NCBI GenBank assembly: GCA_031288055.1
Contig: JAITSD010000051.1
Coordinates: 1 to 7,375, forward strand
Length of the DNA: 7,375 nucleotides
Reading direction: 5' to 3'
From: Candidatus Opitulatrix roisinitermitis
Lineage (GTDB): Bacteria > Actinomycetota > Actinomycetes > Actinomycetales > Bifidobacteriaceae
Below, piece after piece: positions 1-5,271 of the stretch. A program made the position numbers and the translations under genes. The notes under the pieces were generated by a model. That model made no database searches. It had not been told where the DNA came from and saw nothing but the letters and a program-made list of their open reading frames with translations. Positions within the stretch are counted from its first letter, which is position 1. Each line of letters begins with the position of its first letter.

Positions 1-22
1 TTTAATAACATATTTTATCTCG

Positions 23-89
23 TTTCTAACAATTTTATTAGAAAATTATCAGGCTATTAAGTGTTTTTTTTTTTTGGAATAATTTTAGT
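23..89 (+). promoter_or_regulatory. Conserved upstream block of the first KGGTG gene, with a 12-T tract
   Basis: This block is nearly identical to the one at 893-960 and related to 1894-1956. In order it holds an inverted repeat (TTTCTAA at 23-29, TTAGAAA at 38-44), a GGCTATTAA element (52-60), a run of 12 T (64-75) and GGAATAATTTTAGT directly before the ATG. AATAAT at 78-83 is a good -10 hexamer placed at -12 to -7 from the ATG, so transcription may start at or next to the start codon (leaderless). TATTAA at 55-60 would be a poor -35 element with a 17-bp spacer made mostly of the T run. No AGAAAGGA-type ribosome binding site is present, unlike at rpmH, jag, dnaA and dnaN; only GGA at 76-78 could serve. 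The promoter reading is inference; the repetition is seen directly. Confidence 0.6.
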
Positions 90-752
90 ATGGAAATTAG
101 GAAAAATTGGAATAAGTTCTCGTTTAAAAAACTAGGAATTGTATTTTGTTTATTTTTATTCGGAGTTGTAGCTTTTGTAAGTGGTAATTTATCACAAGTT
201 AATGCTGCTTCATCATCTACGGTTTTACCAGTGGCTAAAGGCGGGACTGGTAGCAATTCGGCCAACGGAGCTAGAACTAATTTAAATGCTCAAGAAAGAT
301 TAGTCAGCGGCACAAATATTAAAAGCATTTTTGGACAATCTTTATTAGGAGCTGGAAATGTAACCAATATATCACAAATTAACACCAGTGACTGCAATTT
401 AACTGTAGGACAAAGATATATTGCACAAAATGTCGGTTACCAAAATGGAAAATCGATAAACGGTCTACACTTTAACTATCGGGCGTATAATGATTTCGAT
501 ATACAATTTGCCCAGCCAGCATGGACTTACTCACATATGATATATACTAGCAATACCCACGAAACCAAGTCATTCACATCAACAGCATATGCTAATAAAG
601 TAAACGAGTGGATAATGACCTGTGACTCCTGTTATTTTTCCGGACAAATTTCAACTGTTTATAATGAAGGTCAAACAAGAGTTAAATTGTCCATAAGTGG
701 TACAATATCTGGAGCTGATGGTGTAACTTTAACTATAGATAGACTTTATTAA
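90..752 (+). CDS. Secreted KGGTG-family protein, copy 1 (220 aa), unknown function
   Basis: This is a predicted Sec-exported protein. Residues 1-14 are basic, about 15-36 are a hydrophobic signal segment, and V37-N38-A39 fits the -3/-1 rule for cleavage before A40. No lipobox is seen. The mature start SSSTVLPVAKGGTG (41-54) is shared with the two following genes. Residues 51-90 read like collar or linker segments common in phage tail fibres: GGTG, then ARTNL (61-65), then LVSGTNIKSIFGQSLLGAGN (71-90). The remainder (about 95-220) is polar and probably beta-rich, with cysteines C102, C179 and C182, and resembles neither sibling. The start is chosen because the upstream block and ATG spacing match in all three copies. 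The N-terminal heptapeptide MEIRKN-W is present once. A surface adhesin or host- or prey-contact factor is plausible but unproven. The gene is read toward the replication origin. Confidence 0.85.
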   Translation: MEIRKNWNKFSFKKLGIVFCLFLFGVVAFVSGNLSQVNAASSSTVLPVAKGGTGSNSANGARTNLNAQERLVSGTNIKSIFGQSLLGAGNVTNISQINTSDCNLTVGQRYIAQNVGYQNGKSINGLHFNYRAYNDFDIQFAQPAWTYSHMIYTSNTHETKSFTSTAYANKVNEWIMTCDSCYFSGQISTVYNEGQTRVKLSISGTISGADGVTLTIDRLY

Positions 753-831
753 TTAACCTTCTTTCTTATAATTTTTAGCTAATGTGAATACAAAATCTAA
801 ATAATATAAAACCTAATTAAAACAAGAACAA

Positions 832-886
832 TCTGTTACTCTTTTTGGTTAACAGACGAGGCTGCTACTCTTTTTCGTTAACAGAC
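832..886. repeat. Two direct repeats of about 25 bp spaced 29 bp apart
   Basis: The units lie at 833-857 and 862-886 and differ at only two positions (pattern CTGYTACTCTTTTTSGTTAAC followed by AGAC). The first unit is itself an inverted repeat: TCTGTTA at 832-838 pairs with TAACAGA at 850-856 around an 11-nt loop. The second unit has one mismatch in the stem. They lie in the 208-bp gap between the first and second KGGTG genes, just upstream of the conserved block at 893-960. A diverged relative (TTTTTCCGTTTACCAACAG) appears at 1851-1869, before the third gene. Possible roles are a regulator binding site, a recombination site or a duplication scar. Confidence 0.7.
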
Positions 887-892
887 TTTAAT

Positions 893-960
893 ATTTTCTA
901 ACAATTTTATTAGAAAATTATCAGGCTATTAAGTTTTTTTTTTTTTGGAATAATTTTAGT
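893..960 (+). promoter_or_regulatory. Conserved upstream block of the second KGGTG gene, with a 13-T tract
   Basis: This is the second copy of the block at 23-89. The inverted repeat is longer here: nine perfect pairs, 893-901 with 910-918, around an 8-nt loop. It is followed by TATTAA (927-932), 13 T (934-946) and AATAAT (949-954), again at -12 to -7 from the ATG. The distance from TATTAA to AATAAT is 16 bp, against 17 in copy 1. No clear Shine-Dalgarno sequence is present. The promoter function is inferred from conservation and position. Confidence 0.6.
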
Positions 961-1002
961 ATGGAAATTAGAAAAAATAATATAGAAGTTAGAAAAAACT
1001 GG
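961..1002 (+). repeat. Two tandem 21-bp units at the 5' end of the second KGGTG gene
   Basis: Units 961-981 and 982-1002 share the pattern ATRGAARTTAGAAAAAA and encode MEIRKNN and IEVRKNW. The first gene has a single unit (90-110) and the third has three (1957-2019), so unit number rises with gene order. The repeats lengthen the positively charged n-region of the signal peptide. Confidence 0.8.
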
Positions 1003-1683
1003 AATAAGTTCACCTTTAAAAAACTAGGAACTATATTTTGTTTATTTTTATTCGGTATAGTTACTTTTATAAGTGGTGAGCTAAACTTTGCCAATGCCGC
1101 TTCATCATCCACAGTTTTGCCGGTGGTTAAAGGCGGAACTGGATTAAATTATTTTCCACCAGATCAAGTTTTAATGGGTAATGGTGAAAACACTCTGATT
1201 GGCAAAACAGTCAGCAATACAGTTACTTCGGGTTCCGACAATATTCTAACTTCTGGTGGAGCTTATTCTAAATATCAAAACACTGGCACAGAAGTTACTT
1301 TTTCTATGATTCTAAATAGTTATAGCTCTTGTGCAAGTTGGGGCACTATTCACAACAATAACTTTACAGGTTATATGCAAACAAATAATAAAATCCTTGG
1401 TGTAGCAACAGTAGAAAGTACAGCTTTTAAAATAAATAACAATAACTGTTATATAGATGATTTTATAGATCTACCATCAGCTTATAGATATTCGCAAAAA
1501 ATTAATGCGATGGCAACGCTTATAAATGAAAGTACTAATATTTCGTATCAACTATATTTAATAACTAGTACTGCAACTTCATCAACAAGTACTTTTATAG
1601 GAATGTTAAATAATTATAGTAGAATACCCACTGGCAATTATAGACTTAAAATACATCTTTCTGCCGTTATAAGAATAGCATAA
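961..1683 (+). CDS. Secreted KGGTG-family protein, copy 2 (240 aa), unknown function
   Basis: It has the same plan as its neighbours: a basic N-terminus with two heptapeptide units (MEIRKNN, IEVRKNW), a hydrophobic segment at about 22-42, a cleavage site A44-N45-A46, then ASSSTVLPVVKGGTG (47-61). The linker differs from copies 1 and 3. QVLMGNGENTLIG (69-81) and NTVTSGSDNILTSGGAYSK (86-104) again echo tail-fibre linker phrases of the 'QVLVGNG' and 'VTSGS...VTSGGVY' type; this is from memory of such families, not a search. Residues about 110-240 form a separate domain rich in N, S, T, I and Y, with C124 and C163, which I do not recognise. The stop is followed by a small A/T-only inverted repeat (AATAAT/ATTATT, 1683-1698) that is too weak to call a terminator. 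Confidence 0.85.
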   Translation: MEIRKNNIEVRKNWNKFTFKKLGTIFCLFLFGIVTFISGELNFANAASSSTVLPVVKGGTGLNYFPPDQVLMGNGENTLIGKTVSNTVTSGSDNILTSGGAYSKYQNTGTEVTFSMILNSYSSCASWGTIHNNNFTGYMQTNNKILGVATVESTAFKINNNNCYIDDFIDLPSAYRYSQKINAMATLINESTNISYQLYLITSTATSSTSTFIGMLNNYSRIPTGNYRLKIHLSAVIRIA

Positions 1684-1893
1684 ATAATAAAAATTATTGG
1701 CTAGGTTTAGCTTTATTAAGAGGTTTTACATCAGTTTTTAATAATTTTCTATTCAATATTCCGTAATTTTTTCTAATTTTGTAGTTGTCTTTAATACGCT
1801 TTTGGACAATATTATTTTATTTCAACTATGATTTTTTCGGTTTTATATATTTTTTCCGTTTACCAACAGTTAATATTTAATTTACTGAAAAAG
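1684..1893. other. Non-coding AT-rich gap between the second and third KGGTG genes
   Basis: I see no convincing gene here. The minus strand has an open frame of 40 codons (1694-1816) with no ATG, GTG or TTG start; it could be a relic but may be chance in AT-rich DNA. From about 1846 the sequence begins to resemble the DNA upstream of the second gene (TTTTTCCGTTT, CAACAG, TTAATATTT). The duplicated unit therefore probably includes some of the sequence before the conserved block. Confidence 0.5.
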
Positions 1894-1956
1894 TAACAAT
1901 TTTATTAAAAAAAATAGCCAGCTATTAACCGTTTTTTTTTTTGGAATAATTTTAGT
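1894..1956 (+). promoter_or_regulatory. Conserved upstream block of the third KGGTG gene, with an 11-T tract
   Basis: This is the most diverged copy. The TAACAATTTTATTA core (1894-1907) is kept, but the inverted-repeat arms seen in copies 1 and 2 are lost. AATAG (1913-1917) can pair with CTATT (1922-1926). TATTAA (1923-1928), 11 T (1932-1942) and AATAAT (1945-1950) keep the order seen in the other copies. AATAAT is again at -12 to -7 from the ATG, with a 16-bp spacer. Three T-tract lengths in three copies show that the tract length changes. Confidence 0.55.
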
Positions 1957-2019
1957 ATGGCAATTAAAAAAAATAATATGGGAATTAAGAAAAATAATAT
2001 AGAAGTTAGAAAAAATTGG
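1957..2019 (+). repeat. Three tandem 21-bp units at the 5' end of the third KGGTG gene
   Basis: Units 1957-1977, 1978-1998 and 1999-2019 are diverged copies of one 21-bp sequence that keeps the reading frame and the lysine- and asparagine-rich heptapeptide. The last unit is closest to the second unit of the preceding gene (both encode IEVRKNW), so growth probably occurred on the 5' side. Confidence 0.8.
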
Positions 2020-2790
2020 AATAGGTTCAGCTTTAAAAAATTAGGAGCTATCCTTTGTTTATTTTTACTCGGTATAGTAACTTTTATAAGTGGTAATTTA
2101 TCCCAAGTTAATGCCGCTTCGTCATCCACTGTTTTGCCAGTGGCTAAAGGCGGGACTGGGGCTAATTCAATATCTGAAGCTAGAAATAATTTACAAGCTG
2201 AATATGCTGGCAATAAAGTAACTTCTATTTCCTCGTCATCAAATGACACACAATATCCTAGTGCAAAATCGGTTTACGATTACAACTTACCTGCCGTGGG
2301 AATTGATAACTTTTATATGAAAACAAGTTTACCGTTAGGTCCAGGCTATATATTTTTATTAGGTCAACTGCCAACTGAAGCTAGTGGTTCAAACATAAGA
2401 ACATTTTTTGGGGGGACATTTTTAGCTGCCCGTATCGCCGACCCGAATGCTTGGCCCGGTATGTTTAACGCTAAAATAGATATAAATGCCGGATATGCTA
2501 ATTCATCACTAGGCCTTTTAACTAATGTTGTGCCAACCATCAACAACTCAGGGGGGATGAGCACCAACTTTGCAGCTTGGCAGTTGGGTAAATTTACTTA
2601 TGATGCCAAAAATTATATAGGATTAGCTATGACTGGTGGCTCAACTTTTTGGAATTTAACTCATATAATTTTGAAGGGTTTCTATACTGGAACTTTACCA
2701 GCAAAATGCCCAACCGCCAATGATCTTTGCGTGGGACAAAAAATATTATATAGTAGCGTTACTAACTATACAAAAGTTTGGCCTGTTTAA
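1957..2790 (+). CDS. Secreted KGGTG-family protein, copy 3 (277 aa), unknown function
   Basis: This is the longest family member. The basic N-terminus contains three heptapeptide units (MAIKKNN, MGIKKNN, IEVRKNW), followed by a hydrophobic segment at about 29-50 and cleavage after V51-N52-A53. ASSSTVLPVAKGGTG (54-68) and a following EARNNL (75-80) match copy 1 closely. KVTSISSSSNDTQYPSAKSV (87-106) is a second tail-fibre-like linker phrase that copy 1 lacks. The C-terminal domain (about 112-277) is glycine-, alanine- and aromatic-rich, has a C251/C258 pair near its end and is unrelated by eye to the siblings. An internal ATG at 1978 could give a shorter n-region, but the upstream block is spaced for the first ATG. 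The gene ends 9 bp from the convergent stop of jag. Confidence 0.85.
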   Translation: MAIKKNNMGIKKNNIEVRKNWNRFSFKKLGAILCLFLLGIVTFISGNLSQVNAASSSTVLPVAKGGTGANSISEARNNLQAEYAGNKVTSISSSSNDTQYPSAKSVYDYNLPAVGIDNFYMKTSLPLGPGYIFLLGQLPTEASGSNIRTFFGGTFLAARIADPNAWPGMFNAKIDINAGYANSSLGLLTNVVPTINNSGGMSTNFAAWQLGKFTYDAKNYIGLAMTGGSTFWNLTHIILKGFYTGTLPAKCPTANDLCVGQKILYSSVTNYTKVWPV

Positions 2791-2799
2791 TTATTAACT

Positions 2800-3384
2800 T
2801 TATTTACTTATTTTTTCAGGAAAAATAACCAATTTTCGATAAGGTTCTGCTCCTCTGGATCGAGTCACATAACCCTGTTCTTTGATATAATCATGAACTA
2901 ATTTTCTTTTATAAGAATTCATTGGTTTCATTTGAACTTCCTGGCCATTGTCAAGAGCGTTTTGCAAAGCGATTTTGGCTTGGTCTAAAGTAGTTTCATC
3001 ATGTTTACGGCGAATTCCTGCCACATCAACAATTAATTTAGTAATTTTTTGAGTGTGTTTTCTAACAGCAGCTCTGGTCAAAGTTTGTAAAGCCACTAAA
3101 GCCTTATAATCTTGACCAGCCAACCTATTTATAGTTTCTTTACTATCTGTAACAATTTCAATAGCTACTCGATTATTACGAATTACCATCTCAATATCAC
3201 CATCCAAATTTAACGAATCTAGAATCCCTTCCACAAAATCAGCTGCTATATCAGCCTCCCGGTTTAGCTCCTCTGTGGTAGGGATAATTTCCTTTTTAGC
3301 TATAAAATCGCCTTTGTTTTCGCCACTTGGTTTGTTTGGTTTGTTTGGTTTATTTTTCTTTACTATTTTGGCATCATCTGTCAT
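2800..3384 (-). CDS. jag: Jag (SpoIIIJ-associated) KH/R3H RNA-binding protein
   Basis: Jag-type proteins (also called KhpB or EloR in some bacteria) bind RNA in the cytoplasm and are commonly encoded next to yidC. The 194-aa product has a lysine/proline/asparagine-rich start (KPNKPNKP, 12-19), a KH-like region at about 44-120 and an R3H region at about 130-190. The R3H signature R160-x3-H164 lies in NSYKRKLVHDYI and is followed by TRSRGAEPYRKLVI, as in the family. The KH loop reads AGQDYKALVALQ (89-100). The second glycine and the basic residues of the usual GxxG loop are replaced, so RNA binding by KH may be weakened. The separate N-terminal Jag domain of Bacillus-type proteins is absent. 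The ATG has a strong site, AGAAAGGA (3391-3398). It is the last gene of the block, 30 bp after yidC. Confidence 0.93.
   Translation of the reverse strand: MTDDAKIVKKNKPNKPNKPSGENKGDFIAKKEIIPTTEELNREADIAADFVEGILDSLNLDGDIEMVIRNNRVAIEIVTDSKETINRLAGQDYKALVALQTLTRAAVRKHTQKITKLIVDVAGIRRKHDETTLDQAKIALQNALDNGQEVQMKPMNSYKRKLVHDYIKEQGYVTRSRGAEPYRKLVIFPEKISK
3327..3353. repeat. 9-bp tandem repeat, three units, inside jag
   Basis: TTGGTTTGT occurs at 3327-3335 and 3336-3344, with a one-base variant at 3345-3353. On the coding strand this gives the repeated lysine-proline-asparagine tripeptide near the Jag N-terminus. Unit-number changes would keep the frame and only alter the length of the flexible tail. 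Confidence 0.85.
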
Positions 3385-3414
3385 AATATTTCCTTTCTAC
3401 CTACTTATTTATAT

Positions 3415-4335
3415 TTATCTTTTATTACGATTTTTACTTTTTGGCTGAGCTCTTTGGCCTTTAGTTTGAGTTTTCGCAGAATTGCTTAACTCAGCTTGCT
3501 TTTTAGCGTGTTGTTTAGCCTCAAATTTTTCATAAGCTTTTGAACCTGGAGTTGGCATATAACGAACTTGCCAAAGCGTTTGTCCTAAAGTCCAAGTATT
3601 TGTAGTCACCCAATAAATTAACACCCCAATAGGTAACATAGGTCCTATAAATATATAAGTTAAAGGCAAAATATAAATCATTGATTTTTGGATACCTGCT
3701 TGAGGACCTTCTAAAGTGGCTTGAGGCATATTATGAAAAACTGACACTCTTTGTGTAACATGCGTTAAAACTATCATTAAACCAATCATAACCCCAATAG
3801 CAATTCGGCCGCTTATATCTGGTAAACCCGAAAAAGTTTCATATAATTTAACTCCAAAAAATTGCGAGTTTTGAAAATCAGTAGCTTGTATAGCATCTAT
3901 TGGTCCAACTGGTTGCCTCACGCCTGTTATAATATCTCCCATAGTCCGCAAAACGTTATATAAACTAAAAAATACCGGCATTTGCAAAAGTATTGGCAAA
4001 CACGAACCCATAGGATTAGTCCCGTTTTTTTGATAAAGCTGCATGGTTTCTTGACTCATTCTTTGACGAGAGGCTGAATCTTTTTTATTCTTATAGCGTT
4101 TTTGAATAGCTAAAAGTTGCGGTTGTAAACTTTGGGTTTTTCTTATAGAGTGTATTTGCCTTATAAATAATGGTAAAATACAAACTCTAACAAATAGGGT
4201 TAGAAAAATAATTGCCATAACCCATGAAGCGCCTGCACCTTGTCCTAAACCCATTAAACTAAAAAATTGGTGTAATAGGTATAAAATCCAACCAATTATT
4301 ATTTCAATAGGTTGTAATAATGCCCATAGGTTCAT
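3415..4335 (-). CDS. yidC: YidC/Oxa1 membrane protein insertase
   Basis: YidC inserts and folds inner-membrane proteins, alone or with SecYEG. This 306-aa product has the five-helix core of the short (Gram-positive/CPR) type, with segments at about 10-30, 36-57, 112-130, 177-197 and 219-249. It lacks the large periplasmic domain of proteobacterial YidC. R50 in TLFVRVCILPL corresponds to the conserved arginine of the hydrophilic groove. NPMGSCLPILLQMPVFFSLY (107-126) is the family signature. The cytoplasmic loop at 58-105 is basic and helical. The C-terminal tail (265-306) is rich in lysine, arginine and glutamine, as expected for ribosome contact. There is no clear Shine-Dalgarno sequence before the ATG; the gene starts 21 bp after yidD, so coupled translation is likely. 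Confidence 0.97.
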   Translation of the reverse strand: MNLWALLQPIEIIIGWILYLLHQFFSLMGLGQGAGASWVMAIIFLTLFVRVCILPLFIRQIHSIRKTQSLQPQLLAIQKRYKNKKDSASRQRMSQETMQLYQKNGTNPMGSCLPILLQMPVFFSLYNVLRTMGDIITGVRQPVGPIDAIQATDFQNSQFFGVKLYETFSGLPDISGRIAIGVMIGLMIVLTHVTQRVSVFHNMPQATLEGPQAGIQKSMIYILPLTYIFIGPMLPIGVLIYWVTTNTWTLGQTLWQVRYMPTPGSKAYEKFEAKQHAKKQAELSNSAKTQTKGQRAQPKSKNRNKR

Positions 4336-4356
4336 AGTTAAATACTATACTAAGTT

Positions 4357-4602
4357 TTACTTTTTATATAATCGCCAACCAAATAATTTAAGCGATTGGG
4401 GCAAATAATCAAATCCTCCTTTGGCAGCTGGATTGCAGCGCAAAAGTCGCCAAGCTAATAAAAAACCACCTAAAATTAAACCATATCCTTTAATAGATTG
4501 TTTAGCATACTCTGAACAACTAGGAAAATATTTGCACTTAGGCGGTAAATTAGCTGAAATATATTTTTGATAGAAATTAATTAGTTTAATTATAGTTTTC
4601 AT
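4357..4602 (-). CDS. yidD: YidD membrane protein insertion efficiency factor
   Basis: YidD is a small membrane-associated protein that assists YidC/Sec-dependent insertion. The 81 residues match the usual family length. The signature CKYFPSCSEYA (C23, P27, C29, Y32) is clear, followed by a helix with the GYGLILGGFLLAWRLLRCNP motif (39-58; R52, R55, C56, N57, P58) and GGFDYLP (62-68). The N-terminus (KTIIKLINFYQKYIS) is the amphipathic helix typical of the family. It starts 8 bp after rnpA and ends 21 bp before yidC, in the standard order. No separate ribosome binding site is evident, so it probably depends on rnpA translation. Confidence 0.96.
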   Translation of the reverse strand: MKTIIKLINFYQKYISANLPPKCKYFPSCSEYAKQSIKGYGLILGGFLLAWRLLRCNPAAKGGFDYLPQSLKLFGWRLYKK

Positions 4603-4610
4603 CAGCTAGT

Positions 4611-5102
4611 TTAAAAATTAATTCGATTAGTGATTTTATTAAAAATTATTTGAATCTGCTTAACTAAATTAGAAAACTCAGCATCTAGCACACTTAATTT
4701 GGGTAAAAAAATAATTTGGATTTGTGGTGGAAATAAAGCGCTATTTTGTTTTACAGCTTCAGCAGTTCGCCGTTTAATTCTGTTTCTAATAACAGCTTTT
4801 TTAGAAACTTTTTTAGAAACTACCACAGCAAAACTAGCGGCTTGAGAATAAAAATTTAATAAGTCTGATTTATTTAATTCATTTTGTAATAATTTGTTTT
4901 GCAATTGCCGGGAACTTGCAACAGTCTGAGTATTTTTAATATATAAAGCTAAAAAATCAGCAGTTAATTGAGCCTTGCCATTTTTATATATTTTAGCAAA
5001 ATCTTTTTTATAATGTAATTTAATAAGTTTACAATTTGTTTCAATTTTTTTATTAAGTAAATTAGAGACTTTATTAGTCGGTTCAACGGTTTTGTTAGAC
5101 AA
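4611..5102 (-). CDS. rnpA: RNase P protein component, enlarged
   Basis: RnpA assists the RNase P RNA in removing 5' leaders from precursor tRNAs. The signature VSKKAVIRNRIKRRTAEAV (99-117), with the RNR core at 106-108, and the upstream strand FAVVVSKK identify it. The N-terminal fold begins near residue 25 (KLIKLHYKKDFAKIYKNGKA). At 163 aa it is longer than the usual roughly 110-125. The extra length is a 24-residue N-terminal extension and an insert of about 30 residues (58-88, rich in Q, N, L and S) before the central strand. The frame opens with TTG at 5100-5102 and there is no ATG or GTG before the conserved core, so a TTG start is the best choice. No Shine-Dalgarno sequence is visible. 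It follows rpmH by 31 bp. Confidence 0.93.
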   Translation of the reverse strand: MSNKTVEPTNKVSNLLNKKIETNCKLIKLHYKKDFAKIYKNGKAQLTADFLALYIKNTQTVASSRQLQNKLLQNELNKSDLLNFYSQAASFAVVVSKKVSKKAVIRNRIKRRTAEAVKQNSALFPPQIQIIFLPKLSVLDAEFSNLVKQIQIIFNKITNRINF

Positions 5103-5133
5103 TTCAACAATTTTTATCTTAAATTTTTTAAAT

Positions 5134-5271
5134 TTAAGCAGTTATTATTTTTCTACCTTTAGCTCGTCGTCTAGCAATTAATCTACGACCAGATTTAGTT
5201 AACATTCTATGCCTAAAACCGTGTTTTTTAGCTCTTTTTCGGTTATTTGGTTGAAAAGTTCGTTTTGTCAT
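5134..5271 (-). CDS. rpmH: Ribosomal protein L34
   Basis: The 45-residue product begins MTKRTFQPNNRKRAKKHGFR and continues HRMLTKSGRRLIARRRAKGR, the near-invariant L34 sequence of the large ribosomal subunit. The length is normal. The ATG (5269-5271) has a good ribosome binding site, AGAAAGG (5277-5283). It is the first gene of the leftward block rpmH-rnpA-yidD-yidC-jag and is read divergently from dnaA across 168 bp. TATATA/TATAGT (5290-5297 on the minus strand) may be its -10 element, but the -35 match is poor. Confidence 0.98.
   Translation of the reverse strand: MTKRTFQPNNRKRAKKHGFRHRMLTKSGRRLIARRRAKGRKIITA

Noticed and set aside
52..75. T tract as the tail of an intrinsic terminator for an upstream transcript
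   Set aside because: The inverted repeat ends about 19 bases before the T run in copies 1 and 2, and the near stem in copy 3 is weak. The block is fixed relative to the downstream ATG, which favours a promoter role, although attenuation cannot be excluded.
38..265. Minus-strand open frame opposite the first KGGTG gene
   Set aside because: It is the complement of the conserved 5' block and signal region; similar frames appear opposite the other two copies (921-1112, 1905-2249) only because the DNA is duplicated. There is no ribosome binding site and it reads through the T tract as poly-lysine.
832..886. CRISPR array
   Set aside because: Only two units with a 4-bp gap, no spacers of normal length and no cas genes in the window.
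1683..1698. Intrinsic terminator after the second KGGTG gene
   Set aside because: The stem is A/T only and is followed by GGCTAGG, not a T run.
2364..2567. Minus-strand open frame inside the third KGGTG gene
   Set aside because: It is antisense to a well-supported coding region, with no recognisable motif or ribosome binding site.
1..2790. Prophage or phage tail module
   Set aside because: Only the linker phrases resemble tail fibres. There are no other phage genes, and each protein starts with a bacterial signal peptide and has its own promoter-like block.
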